From Bacillota bacterium (GTDB lineage Bacteria; Bacillota; Clostridia; Clostridiales; Clostridiaceae), in contig JAEZDX010000440.1 of assembly GCA_023417975.1 (NCBI GenBank), forward strand, positions 1-7,137: DNA of 7,137 bases, in the 5' to 3' direction. How positions within the stretch are numbered: the stretch's first letter is position 1; every line of letters starts with the position of its first letter. This document shows, in pieces, positions 1-5,668 of the stretch. A program made the translations under genes and the position numbers. The notes below the pieces were generated by a model. It worked only from the letters and a program-made list of their open reading frames with translations. It ran no database searches and was not told the DNA's origin.

Positions 1-76
1 GCATTGATTTACTCCTTGCATCACCTCCATTTACTATTAGTTCCATCATTATTTGTTCCATTGGTATTTCTCCCAT
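1..76 (-). CDS. PTS system Lac/cellobiose-family EIIA component, N-terminal fragment
   Basis: Only the first 25 codons are in the window; the gene runs off the left edge. The visible protein starts MGEIPMEQIMMELIVNGG and continues DARSKSM. This matches the start of the Lac-family PTS IIA proteins (lactose, cellobiose, chitobiose): an acidic Met-rich first turn, then a helix with the characteristic LIVNxGDARSxxME pattern. In that family the protein takes a phosphate from HPr on a later histidine, not visible here, and passes it to the IIB component in the cytoplasm. The start at 76 is supported by a GAGGTG ribosome binding site at 82-87 on the minus strand. It is very probably the first gene of a sugar-uptake operon, since a sigma-54 promoter and a LevR-type activator gene lie directly upstream. 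The family is inferred from a short stretch, and the substrate cannot be told from it. Confidence 0.82.
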   Translation of the reverse strand, partial: MGEIPMEQIMMELIVNGGDARSKSM

Positions 77-126
77 TACGTCACCTCATGTTCTATGTTG
101 CTTATTTGTTTTATACTTATATATTA

Positions 127-142
127 AGCAAGTTCCGTGCCA
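127..142 (-). promoter_or_regulatory. Sigma-54 (RpoN) -24/-12 promoter of the PTS operon
   Basis: The minus strand reads TGGCACGGAACTTGCT. This matches the sigma-54 consensus TGGCAC-N5-TTGCW, with the invariant GG (141-140) and GC (129-128) separated by exactly 10 nt. Transcription would start near 116, giving a leader of about 40 nt before the EIIA start at 76. A sigma-54 promoter needs an AAA+ activator, and the adjacent upstream gene encodes one of the right class. Confidence 0.93.
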
Positions 143-173
143 ACCTTTTTCCCCATATAAAAAAAATAAAAAA

Positions 174-207
174 TTTGCCAAGCGTCTATATTCAACAGCT
201 TGGCAAA
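174..207. promoter_or_regulatory. Probable upstream activating sequence for the LevR-type regulator (10-bp dyad)
   Basis: TTTGCCAAGC (174-183) and GCTTGGCAAA (198-207) form a perfect 10-bp inverted repeat with a 14-nt spacer. Its centre is about 75 bp upstream of the predicted sigma-54 start site, a suitable place for an enhancer-type activator site. The DNA between the dyad and the -24 box is almost pure A/T and should bend easily. Dyad symmetry fits binding by an activator dimer through its N-terminal winged HTH. Assigning this site to the adjacent regulator is inference from position. The right arm overlaps the T-tract of the terminator of the activator gene. Confidence 0.72.
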
Positions 208-260
208 AATAAAAAGAGCTTTCAAAAAGTAATAATGTGCTTTACTTTTTGAAAACTCTT
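205..260 (-). terminator. Rho-independent terminator of the LevR-type regulator gene
   Basis: On the minus strand a 19-bp stem (260-242 with 232-214, one G-U pair, otherwise perfect) with a 9-nt loop is followed by TTTATTTTT (213-205). It starts 22 nt after the regulator stop codon. The stem is A/T rich but long. It isolates regulator transcription from the sigma-54 promoter of the PTS operon. The near-perfect stem could also stop plus-strand transcription. Confidence 0.8.
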
Positions 261-261
261 C

Positions 262-284
262 AAAGCACATTCATCATGTGCTTT
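262..284. repeat. 9-bp hairpin overlapping the regulator stop codon
   Basis: AAAGCACAT (262-270) and ATGTGCTTT (276-284) form a perfect hairpin with a 5-nt loop, overlapping the last two bases of the regulator stop codon. The same box occurs again at 234-243 (AATGTGCTTT), inside the loop of the neighbouring terminator. The 262-271 strand could therefore pair with either copy. It may simply reinforce the terminator or protect the 3' end of the message. Confidence 0.55.
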
Positions 285-2973
285 ATTTTCTTTTACTTTT
301 CATAGTAAACAGATTCATAAGATAACATATTTCATCTTCTGAAACAAGAATTGCATACTTGGTATTTAATATTGCGCATTCCCTTTTTATTACTTTGTAC
401 AACTCTTTGTTTTCATTTATATATGCTTCCTTACCCTTATAGCTCTCTATTTCTTCACGGCCGCTCAATCTGTCAACCATCACTGCCATATGAAGCGTTA
501 TTCCTATAAGTGAATTTGAGGTTAATTTTATATGCATTGTCTCTGTAACGTTTCTGCAGAATTTCTTTATATCTCTGACAATGGCTGTTCCGTTAATATT
601 CTTTAATTGATATTCTAACGTTTCTTCCATCTTAGTAAATACTTTTTCTCTATCTATTAAATCCTGAATGTTTTCAGTAGCATTGCCTTCAATAATATCA
701 TCCAATTTAAATTGCGGATAATCACCCTCTATTTCAAATGGACTGACTATACATATAATCTCATATTTGTTTGATAATTTTTTTAACCTGTCATGTATGC
801 TTTCTTTTCCTATATAATTCACAGGGACTATATCCAGCATACCGCTTTCAAATTTAAGGTTTCTCTCCAAAATACCCTTCATAGCTTTAGCACCGCCCTC
901 TCCGGTTGTGCAGACTGTTACTATAGCAAGCCTCTTTACATCATACACCTCAGGTATATAATCTAAGGAATTATTGCCGTATATATTGTTAACCTCCAGC
1001 GTATCTCTATAAATTTCATCTAATGAATAGCCAAGCATTGCTTTTCGGGTGGATTCAATACAATGAAGGGTGCTTACCAGCGGAATTGTTCTTGTTTTTA
1101 ATTTGAATTCTTTTTCTATTTCTCTGCCAAAGGTTGCTAATGAACCCATATCAACCAAAAACAAAATATCTGTATCAATTTTGTCTGTTTTCACATACTC
1201 TCTTACCTTTTCTAATGTGACTTCCGGCTTTTCATCTATTGGTGCATTTATTCCCTTGGCATAGTTTGCACCTAAAAGTTCATTTACTGCATCAACCATG
1301 GATGAAGCCGTAGCAGTTCCGTGAGCTATAACTACTATTTTTACATTTTTTCGCGTAATTTTTATTTCATCATTATTATAAATGAGGAACATTGTAATAA
1401 ATCCGGCTTCATCAACAGGTATATTGATGTCTATAGATTGCTCTATTATTTTCAGAGCGTCTACTGCTATGTTAAATTCCTTGTTATATTTTTTTCGTAT
1501 TCCATTTAACTCCGGATTCTGGATTCTCTTATTTCTTCTTATTCTATCGACGGCATTATTAATATGAACTGCCAACCCGTAGTATATCTGCTTTTCAAGC
1601 TTCCTGTTCAATTCTTCCTCACAAAAGTCAATTACATTTTCAACCACCTTCATAATATGGGGTTCTACTATACTTTCAATATTTGTTGTATCTACCTTAT
1701 AATTAAATTTACTGATATACTTCTTAAAATAATCCTGTATATCACTTTCCATCTCTTGTTCAAATTCCATTCCCTTTATGCCTCTTGCTTTGAGGTCCCT
1801 TGTTTTCATCTCTAGCATTTCATAGATGTTTTCATCGGTTTCATTTTCTTCAAAAATTATCTTTTCCTCGTGTTTATCAAATATACAATACCTTTTATTT
1901 ATATCAACCAGCTTATTCCACAACTGCCGATGTTCTATTTCCTTATACAAGCCTTCACGAATATGAGGCGGCAGTTCCAGGCTGCTTATTTTGATTTCAT
2001 CTTTTCTGTTAGATAAGAAGTCTGCATAGGCTCTTGCACATGCAAGTTGTATGTCCGACTTTAACTGCCCAATATTATTTTTGCAATCATAAAACAGAAA
2101 TGCCTTTACAGAGTTAATGGATACTTTTATACTTTTGCCAAGCCTTCCGGATTCCTCAATCATAAACTGCTTTATGAGGTTAAATCTCTCCTCTGTTCCT
2201 CTGTTTCTTAAAGCAGGTATTGTTATTACCATAGGTATTCTTCTTATAAAGGTTTGCAGCAAAGTAGTGTCCGGATTCTCGGTAGTGGCAGCAATGATCA
2301 GCACATTTGCACTTCTTTCACTGTCTGTTTCACCCATCCTTCTGTAAACTCCTCTATCCATAAAGGTAAAGAACATTTCTTGTCCTTCAGGAGGCAGTCT
2401 ATGAACTTCATCAAGGAACAGTATCCCACCATTTGCCTTCTCTAATAGCCCAGCCTTATCAAAATCCGCACCTGTATAAGCTCCTTTTTTTACTCCAAAT
2501 AATTGCCCAAGTAGCAGCTGAGGATTATTCGCATAATCAGCACAATTAAAGGTTATGAATGGACTATCTTCCGGTTTTACATTCATTTCTGCTGCATATC
2601 TATATATTAATCCCGCAAATGTGGATTTACCAACACCTGTTTCCCCAAGCAATAATATATTCATACCATTTGGCGGATACAGTATGGCTGCCTTAGCCTG
2701 TTCCACTGCTGAATATAAACTTGGATTAGCTTCTGTAAATTTATTTATAAAGGATATGTTTGAGACAACGTTTTCTTCCTCCGCTGCCTTAAATAATGTG
2801 GGCTTTCCCTTTATTTTAACCGCTTTTCCTTCACTGACTAACTTATTTAGATCGTTACTTACATTCCCTCGAAGCAGATTTAATTCCTCAGCAATCTCCG
2901 AAGCAGAAACCCCATCAGGTTTTAAATCTTTTATCTCAATAAGTTTCTTAAGAATTAAATCGATTCTTTTCAT
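283..2973 (-). CDS. LevR/CelR-type sigma-54-dependent transcriptional activator with PTS regulation domains
   Basis: Complete 896-aa cytoplasmic activator that opens sigma-54 promoters by ATP hydrolysis and is controlled by PTS phosphorylation. Visible domains are: an N-terminal winged HTH (about 1-60); an AAA+ domain (about 75-330) with Walker A GETGVGKST at 110-118, a GAYTGAD loop at 164-170 (the sigma-54 contacting GAFTGA motif) and Walker B with Asp188-Glu189; PRD1 (about 435-535, His470); an EIIA-Man-like domain (about 545-670, candidate phospho-His551 in AHGTATASS); an EIIB-like domain (about 680-770, candidate Cys688); and PRD2 (about 780-890, His828). Order and length match LevR of Bacillus and CelR/ManR-type proteins of Listeria. 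In that family one PRD is phosphorylated by HPr and the other by the cognate EII, coupling induction to sugar uptake. The start at 2973 has AGAGAGGTGA 8 nt upstream. The downstream consensus sigma-54 promoter and Lac-family EIIA gene indicate local control of that operon. The exact sugar is not determinable. Confidence 0.95.
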   Translation of the reverse strand: MKRIDLILKKLIEIKDLKPDGVSASEIAEELNLLRGNVSNDLNKLVSEGKAVKIKGKPTLFKAAEEENVVSNISFINKFTEANPSLYSAVEQAKAAILYPPNGMNILLLGETGVGKSTFAGLIYRYAAEMNVKPEDSPFITFNCADYANNPQLLLGQLFGVKKGAYTGADFDKAGLLEKANGGILFLDEVHRLPPEGQEMFFTFMDRGVYRRMGETDSERSANVLIIAATTENPDTTLLQTFIRRIPMVITIPALRNRGTEERFNLIKQFMIEESGRLGKSIKVSINSVKAFLFYDCKNNIGQLKSDIQLACARAYADFLSNRKDEIKISSLELPPHIREGLYKEIEHRQLWNKLVDINKRYCIFDKHEEKIIFEENETDENIYEMLEMKTRDLKARGIKGMEFEQEMESDIQDYFKKYISKFNYKVDTTNIESIVEPHIMKVVENVIDFCEEELNRKLEKQIYYGLAVHINNAVDRIRRNKRIQNPELNGIRKKYNKEFNIAVDALKIIEQSIDINIPVDEAGFITMFLIYNNDEIKITRKNVKIVVIAHGTATASSMVDAVNELLGANYAKGINAPIDEKPEVTLEKVREYVKTDKIDTDILFLVDMGSLATFGREIEKEFKLKTRTIPLVSTLHCIESTRKAMLGYSLDEIYRDTLEVNNIYGNNSLDYIPEVYDVKRLAIVTVCTTGEGGAKAMKGILERNLKFESGMLDIVPVNYIGKESIHDRLKKLSNKYEIICIVSPFEIEGDYPQFKLDDIIEGNATENIQDLIDREKVFTKMEETLEYQLKNINGTAIVRDIKKFCRNVTETMHIKLTSNSLIGITLHMAVMVDRLSGREEIESYKGKEAYINENKELYKVIKRECAILNTKYAILVSEDEICYLMNLFTMKSKRK

Positions 2974-3119
2974 CTGTTAATTCACCTCTCTATGATTTCT
3001 GTCTTCTTATATAAAAATATTGCAAACACTTTAGTGAGTATATTCATTAATTTTATACTAGATTTTATCACATAGTAATAATTTTATCTATCTAAAACTT
3101 AATGCTGCAATCTGAGTTA

Positions 3120-3152
3120 GCTTGAAGCTTAACAGTTTCTTACGCTTCAAGC
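3120..3152. repeat. 9-bp inverted repeat, unknown role
   Basis: GCTTGAAGC (3120-3128) and GCTTCAAGC (3144-3152) are perfectly complementary around a 15-nt spacer. Neither strand has a U-tract after the stem, so it is not a standard terminator. It could be a protein-binding dyad or part of a dispersed intergenic repeat. Confidence 0.5.
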
Positions 3153-3220
3153 CTCTTAATGCTTTAAATATGAACTCCTCGCGTTTATAGTATATATGTA
3201 GGCTTAACCAAATTATACTA

Positions 3221-3249
3221 TTGACCTTAACTACGAACCAAAGTATGCA
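3221..3249 (+). promoter_or_regulatory. Candidate sigma-A promoter reading towards the acetyltransferase gene
   Basis: TTGACC (3221-3226) matches the -35 consensus at five of six positions and is separated by 17 nt from TATGCA (3244-3249), a poor -10 box matching at only three of six. If real, it would give a leader of about 240 nt before the start at 3495, containing the 3276-3347 inverted repeat. A second weak candidate is TTGATA at 3385-3390 with A/T-rich sequence 17-18 nt downstream. Confidence 0.25.
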
Positions 3250-3275
3250 ACCTACACTCATGTTTTGGATAGCTT

Positions 3276-3347
3276 AAAGAAAAAGACCGTTAGTAAATTA
3301 GATTCTTTATATAATCCGGTGGGGATAGAATAACCCTCTTTTTCTTT
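3276..3347 (+). repeat. Long-range 11-bp inverted repeat, possible structured leader or attenuator
   Basis: AAAGAAAAAGA (3276-3286) pairs perfectly with TCTTTTTCTTT (3337-3347). The 50-nt interior can form two more small helices: CCG 3287-3289 with CGG 3317-3319, and GGG 3322-3324 with CCC 3334-3336. This would make a three-way junction. The right arm is a pyrimidine/U-rich run directly after the small GGG/CCC helix, so it could act as a weak terminator tail when not paired with the left arm. This is fold logic by eye only; no known riboswitch class is recognised. Confidence 0.3.
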
Positions 3348-3494
3348 TGGGATATTTTATATGGTAATTTTCAAATTAAATACCTTGATATATACAAAAT
3401 TATTCACTTAATATACAATGAGGTTAGGTTACAATGGTATTTTATTACGCAACAAAAAATTTATATTGGATTTTTATATAGGAGGTAAATTAGC

Positions 3495-4037
3495 ATGGAT
3501 CTTATGGGTAACAAAATTTATATTCGCTTTTTTGAAGATGCAGATGCAGAATCTTTACTGGATTTGCATTTAAGAAATGGCGAATTTTTTCAGAAATATT
3601 CTCCAACCTTTGGCAGTGATTTTTACACACTTGATTCAAAACGCAAATATATTGGTAATTCCTTAAAGCAAAGAGAAGAAGATAAAGCTTATGCTTTTGG
3701 TATATATTTGAAAGATAACGGAGAATTGATTGGTGATGTATCCCTCTATCATATATCTCGAGGTTCACTCCAGAGATGTTTAATTGGTTATTCATTGGAT
3801 AAACAATATAATGGTAGTGGATATACTACGGAAGCAGTCTCTTTAGCAGTAGAATATGCGTTTAATGAATTAGAACTACATCGTGTTGAGGCAGGCGTAA
3901 TGTTAAACAATATAGGTTCAATGCGAGTATTAGAAAAGTCCGGTTTTCATAGAGAAGGTATCGAACAAAAGGGTGTAAAGATTAATGGTCAATGGGAAGA
4001 CCATCAAATATTTGCTATAATATCTGATAATAACTAA
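3495..4037 (+). CDS. GNAT-family N-acetyltransferase (RimJ/RimL-like)
   Basis: Complete 180-aa protein of the GNAT fold, Acetyltransf_3 / RimJ-RimL type, which moves an acetyl group from acetyl-CoA to an amino group. The N-terminus NKIYIRFFEDADAESLLDL is the usual first strand and helix (I-x-L-R-x-x-x-x-x-D-A). The middle has GELIGDVSL (strand 4). The acetyl-CoA pyrophosphate loop is QYNGSGYTTEA at about 103-113 (Q/R-x-x-G-x-G/A). The C-terminus has the family hallmark N-x-x-S-x-R-V-L-E-K-x-G-F at about 138-151. Length is normal. The start is fixed by AGGAGG (3480-3485) 9 nt upstream; a second ATG at 3504 is too far away. Relatives acetylate ribosomal protein N-termini or small amines including some antibiotics; the substrate cannot be predicted here. 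It stands alone, divergent from the regulator gene, with a small hairpin at its end. Confidence 0.92.
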   Translation: MDLMGNKIYIRFFEDADAESLLDLHLRNGEFFQKYSPTFGSDFYTLDSKRKYIGNSLKQREEDKAYAFGIYLKDNGELIGDVSLYHISRGSLQRCLIGYSLDKQYNGSGYTTEAVSLAVEYAFNELELHRVEAGVMLNNIGSMRVLEKSGFHREGIEQKGVKINGQWEDHQIFAIISDNN

Positions 4038-4060
4038 GCTTTATTTAGCGAATAAAGTTT
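4036..4060 (+). terminator. Weak terminator-like hairpin after the acetyltransferase gene
   Basis: The last two bases of the stop codon begin a 10-bp stem (4036-4045 with 4051-4060, one G-U pair) with a 5-nt loop TAGCG. It is A/T rich and followed by ATTAATAAAA rather than a U-tract, so termination would be weak. It may instead stabilise the 3' end of the message. Confidence 0.4.
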
Positions 4061-4102
4061 ATTAATAAAAGCCTCACAAACTCAATGTTTGTAATGCTTA
4101 CA

Positions 4103-4144
4103 TGGTGCGGCGGAGAGGATTCAAACCCCCGACCAGTTGGAACG
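4103..4144 (-). other. 3' fragment of a tRNA gene, probable integration attachment site
   Basis: Read on the minus strand, the fragment has: GGGGG (4130-4126), T-loop TTTGAAT (4125-4119), CCTCT (4118-4114) closing the T-stem with two G-U pairs, acceptor 3' strand CCGCCGC (4113-4107), discriminator A (4106), and encoded CCA (4105-4103). Upstream of it TGGTC looks like the variable loop and CCAAC like the 3' side of the anticodon stem. Beyond about 4144 the sequence is A/T-rich and has no D-arm or acceptor 5' strand, so this is not a whole tRNA gene. Such 3' fragments are the typical displaced attachment site left when a tyrosine-integrase element inserts into a tRNA gene. The element then lies on the 5' side of the fragment, meaning higher coordinates here. 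tRNA-Arg is my best guess from the anticodon-stem/variable-loop region, with low certainty. Confidence 0.75.
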
Positions 4145-4174
4145 AAAAATAGCTTTTTATTCATTTTTATAAAA

Positions 4175-4267
4175 TTCTAAAACTTAGTGATATCAAGGCT
4201 TAGAGCACTATTACATACTATAATATTTCTAAGCCTTCTAAAACTTGTGTGGGAAAAATGTGGGAAA
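4175..4267. repeat. Repeat cluster beside the tRNA fragment, possible integrase arm sites
   Basis: Three nested repeats lie within 93 bp. The first is a perfect 11-bp direct repeat TTCTAAAACTT at 4175-4185 and 4236-4246. The second is a perfect 10-bp inverted repeat, AAGGCTTAGA (4195-4204) with TCTAAGCCTT (4228-4237), around a 23-nt spacer. The third is two TGTGGGAAA boxes at 4248-4256 and 4259-4267, offset by 11 bp or about one helical turn. Closely spaced direct repeats next to a tRNA-derived core are how tyrosine-integrase arm-type and excisionase sites usually look. This is consistent with an element end, and no integrase gene is present to confirm it. Confidence 0.5.
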
Positions 4268-4302
4268 TACTTTTTGTAAACTATCAGCTTTAATAATCAA
4301 TT

Positions 4303-4723
4303 CTAAACTTTGAAAAGCATCCATTTACATGTAAGCTGTTCATATCTAATTTCAAATAATTCCTCTGTTCCATTTACTGCTCCCTGGCATGTAAAAACTA
4401 ACGTAGGATTGCGTGCCAATTGGATGTCTAAAATGATTAAATGACTCTGCATAATAATATTTTGATGCTTTCCCAATATAGTTTTTGATAATGATACTAT
4501 AGCCTGTTTCTTCAATAAATTCCCTTCTAAGGCATTCCTCAAAATTTTCACCTTCTTCTATTCCACCACCTGGTAGGAAGTAACCATATTGGTTCCTAAC
4601 CATCGCAACTTGTCTATGCTTATTGAACGTTACTCCATATACCCCTTTTCTTACAACATAATTGATATCTTTTATTTTTTCACCAAAAACCTCTTCTTTT
4701 TCCATTGATAAATCATTAACCAT
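4303..4723 (-). pseudogene. Nudix (MutT-like) hydrolase, frameshifted
   Basis: The first 123 codons (4723-4352) encode a Nudix hydrolase, a family that cleaves nucleoside diphosphates linked to another group. The full Nudix box G-x5-E-x7-R-E-U-x-E-E-x-G-U is present at about 52-75 (GGIEEGE... then REFIEETGY), preceded by the usual GYFLPGG. After HPIGTQSYVSFYM the frame becomes unlike the family and stops. A different minus-strand frame, ending at 4303, then supplies a plausible C-terminal end (ELFEIRYEQ then LTCKW), comparable to the final helix of family members. A frameshift, perhaps with a small deletion, therefore lies near 4380-4410. Intact relatives are about 150 aa, and the acidic strand-turn normally found between these parts seems to be missing. 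The start at 4723 has only a weak AAGG; ATG 4705 is an alternative. The catalytic box is intact, so a shortened active protein is not excluded. Confidence 0.7.
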
Positions 4724-4820
4724 ATCATAACCTTATTTTGTATTTATAGTTATTTTTTACTTTCTATATAAATTTCGTTTTTCCTTCTTTTTTATAAATC
4801 TTATATTTCAAGTGTCTTTT

Positions 4821-5097
4821 CTAAAATAAATCATATGTAAATAATTCTGAAATAACCTTTATAAATATATTCTTATCTCTTTCTATAAATGAAACGAATT
4901 TAATATGTTCGCAGCTAGAAGTCCATTCACAAATGAAATATATGTTTTTATCATCACAATCTTTATCTAGCTCATATGTAAAATATCTAAAGTTATCATT
5001 TGTATCATAACTTTATACATAAGAAGCCGTCCATAATTAAAAACGTATGAGGCATAAAAACGTAAGTAAACTTATAATAATCCTCTCTACAACCCAT
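4821..5097 (-). pseudogene. Unrecognised small gene, one frameshift; possible orphan immunity gene
   Basis: Two adjoining minus-strand frames read like real protein. The first, 5097-5011, encodes 29 residues starting MGCREDYYKF and ending MDGFLCIK. The second, 5009-4821, encodes 62 residues (YDTNDNFRYFTYELDKD, later FICEWTSSCEHIKF and FIERDKNIFIKVISELF), ending at a TAG. Skipping the single base at 5010 joins them into one product of about 91 aa; without that the first frame ends at TGA (5007-5005). Composition is acidic and aromatic with alternating hydrophobic positions, unlike random A/T-rich translation. There is no good ribosome binding site before 5097, so the true start may be elsewhere. 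It lies on the same strand downstream of an Rhs toxin/immunity pair, where spare immunity genes commonly accumulate. That role is inference; I do not recognise the family. Confidence 0.5.
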
Positions 5098-5478
5098 AAA
5101 GCACTTTTTTAAATATAACACAGAACATATTTAGTATATATTGTTATATTACTTTTACAGAATTACACAAGTTATTTCATTTACATGTTAGTAATCTTTT
5201 TTCCATAAATGTTAATAGAGGAATTCTTACAAAAAATCAGTATGCGGTTCAAATTCAAGATTATGCTCTAACGTGTATTCACCTATAATATGTAACTAAC
5301 TATAATAAGTGCATTTAATAAGTTCTCTTATTAATTTATCGCTTCCCTGAAACTTGTTTACTTACTTTGAAAAACTTGTAGTTTTTTAAGTTTAATTAAT
5401 TATCTCTAAAAACCATATTAAATATGTGGTACGTGCGACCCGCCGTTTAACCAAAATGCATTCAAAGTCTGTCCTAGC
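5098..5478. other. Non-coding or decayed stretch between terminator and frameshifted gene
   Basis: No intact gene. On the minus strand, 5343-5227 reads in one frame as SDKLIRELIKCTYYS, a TAG at 5298-5296, then LHIIGEYTLEHNLEFEPHTD up to a TAA. This looks like the tail of a decayed gene with one nonsense codon. Just upstream, a different frame gives LKKLQVFQSK before a stop, possibly the same gene after a frameshift. A 13-nt near-palindrome CATATTAAATATG sits at 5414-5426. The rest is A/T-rich sequence with stops in every frame. Confidence 0.35.
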
Positions 5479-5523
5479 AAAAAAGAAAGCATCCGCCAAC
5501 TTCATCTAGTGAGGGATGCTTTC
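5479..5523 (-). terminator. Rho-independent terminator of the Rhs toxin-immunity operon
   Basis: On the minus strand GAAAGCATCC (5523-5514) pairs perfectly with GGATGCTTTC (5494-5485) across a 19-nt loop, and is followed by TTTTTT (5484-5479). It lies about 145 nt after the stop of the 177-aa gene. A textbook intrinsic terminator for the minus-strand pair, it also separates the pair from the decayed genes beyond it. Confidence 0.88.
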
Positions 5524-5668
5524 CTTCATTTAGTTTTTAACTGACTTTCACTGCAGAATTATTATTAAGAAGTGAATACCAAACTACAAATATATGCAGA
5601 TTGACGCTCCTGTATTTGTATACACTCTTGCAGTTGATTTTTATTTGAGTCTTGATGAAAGCTTTTCA

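Larger units (their letters stand above)
2974..3494. other. Divergent intergenic region between regulator and acetyltransferase genes
   Basis: A 521-bp A/T-rich gap with no credible gene. It must hold the promoters of both divergent genes, but I see no clear sigma-A promoter for either. On the minus strand TTGCAG and TAAAAT spaced by 18 nt (about 3103-3074) is a weak candidate for the regulator. Three inverted repeats are visible: 3120-3128 with 3144-3152; 3187-3194 with 3214-3221; and 3276-3286 with 3337-3347. The two more notable ones have their own entries. Confidence 0.6.

Noticed and set aside
4..252. Plus-strand open frame of 82 codons
   Set aside because: It runs antisense through the EIIA start, the sigma-54 promoter, the dyad and the terminator, has no ribosome binding site, and its translation is low-complexity hydrophobic.
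2555..2980. Plus-strand open frame of 141 codons
   Set aside because: It is antisense to the HTH and AAA+ part of the regulator, whose motifs are unambiguous on the minus strand.
3502..3795. Minus-strand open frame of 97 codons inside the acetyltransferase gene
   Set aside because: It is the antisense shadow of a well-supported GNAT gene and shows no family pattern or ribosome binding site.
4103..4180. Complete tRNA gene
   Set aside because: Only the T-arm, acceptor 3' strand and CCA are present; the sequence where the D-arm and acceptor 5' strand should be is A/T-rich and does not pair.
4175..4267. CRISPR array
   Set aside because: The repeats are 9-11 bp, of different kinds and irregularly spaced, with no array structure or cas genes.
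5430..5450. Minus-strand GTCGCACGTACC resembling the 3' half of group II intron domain V
   Set aside because: The matching 5' half and the rest of the domain V hairpin are missing, and there is no intron reverse transcriptase nearby; the match is too short.
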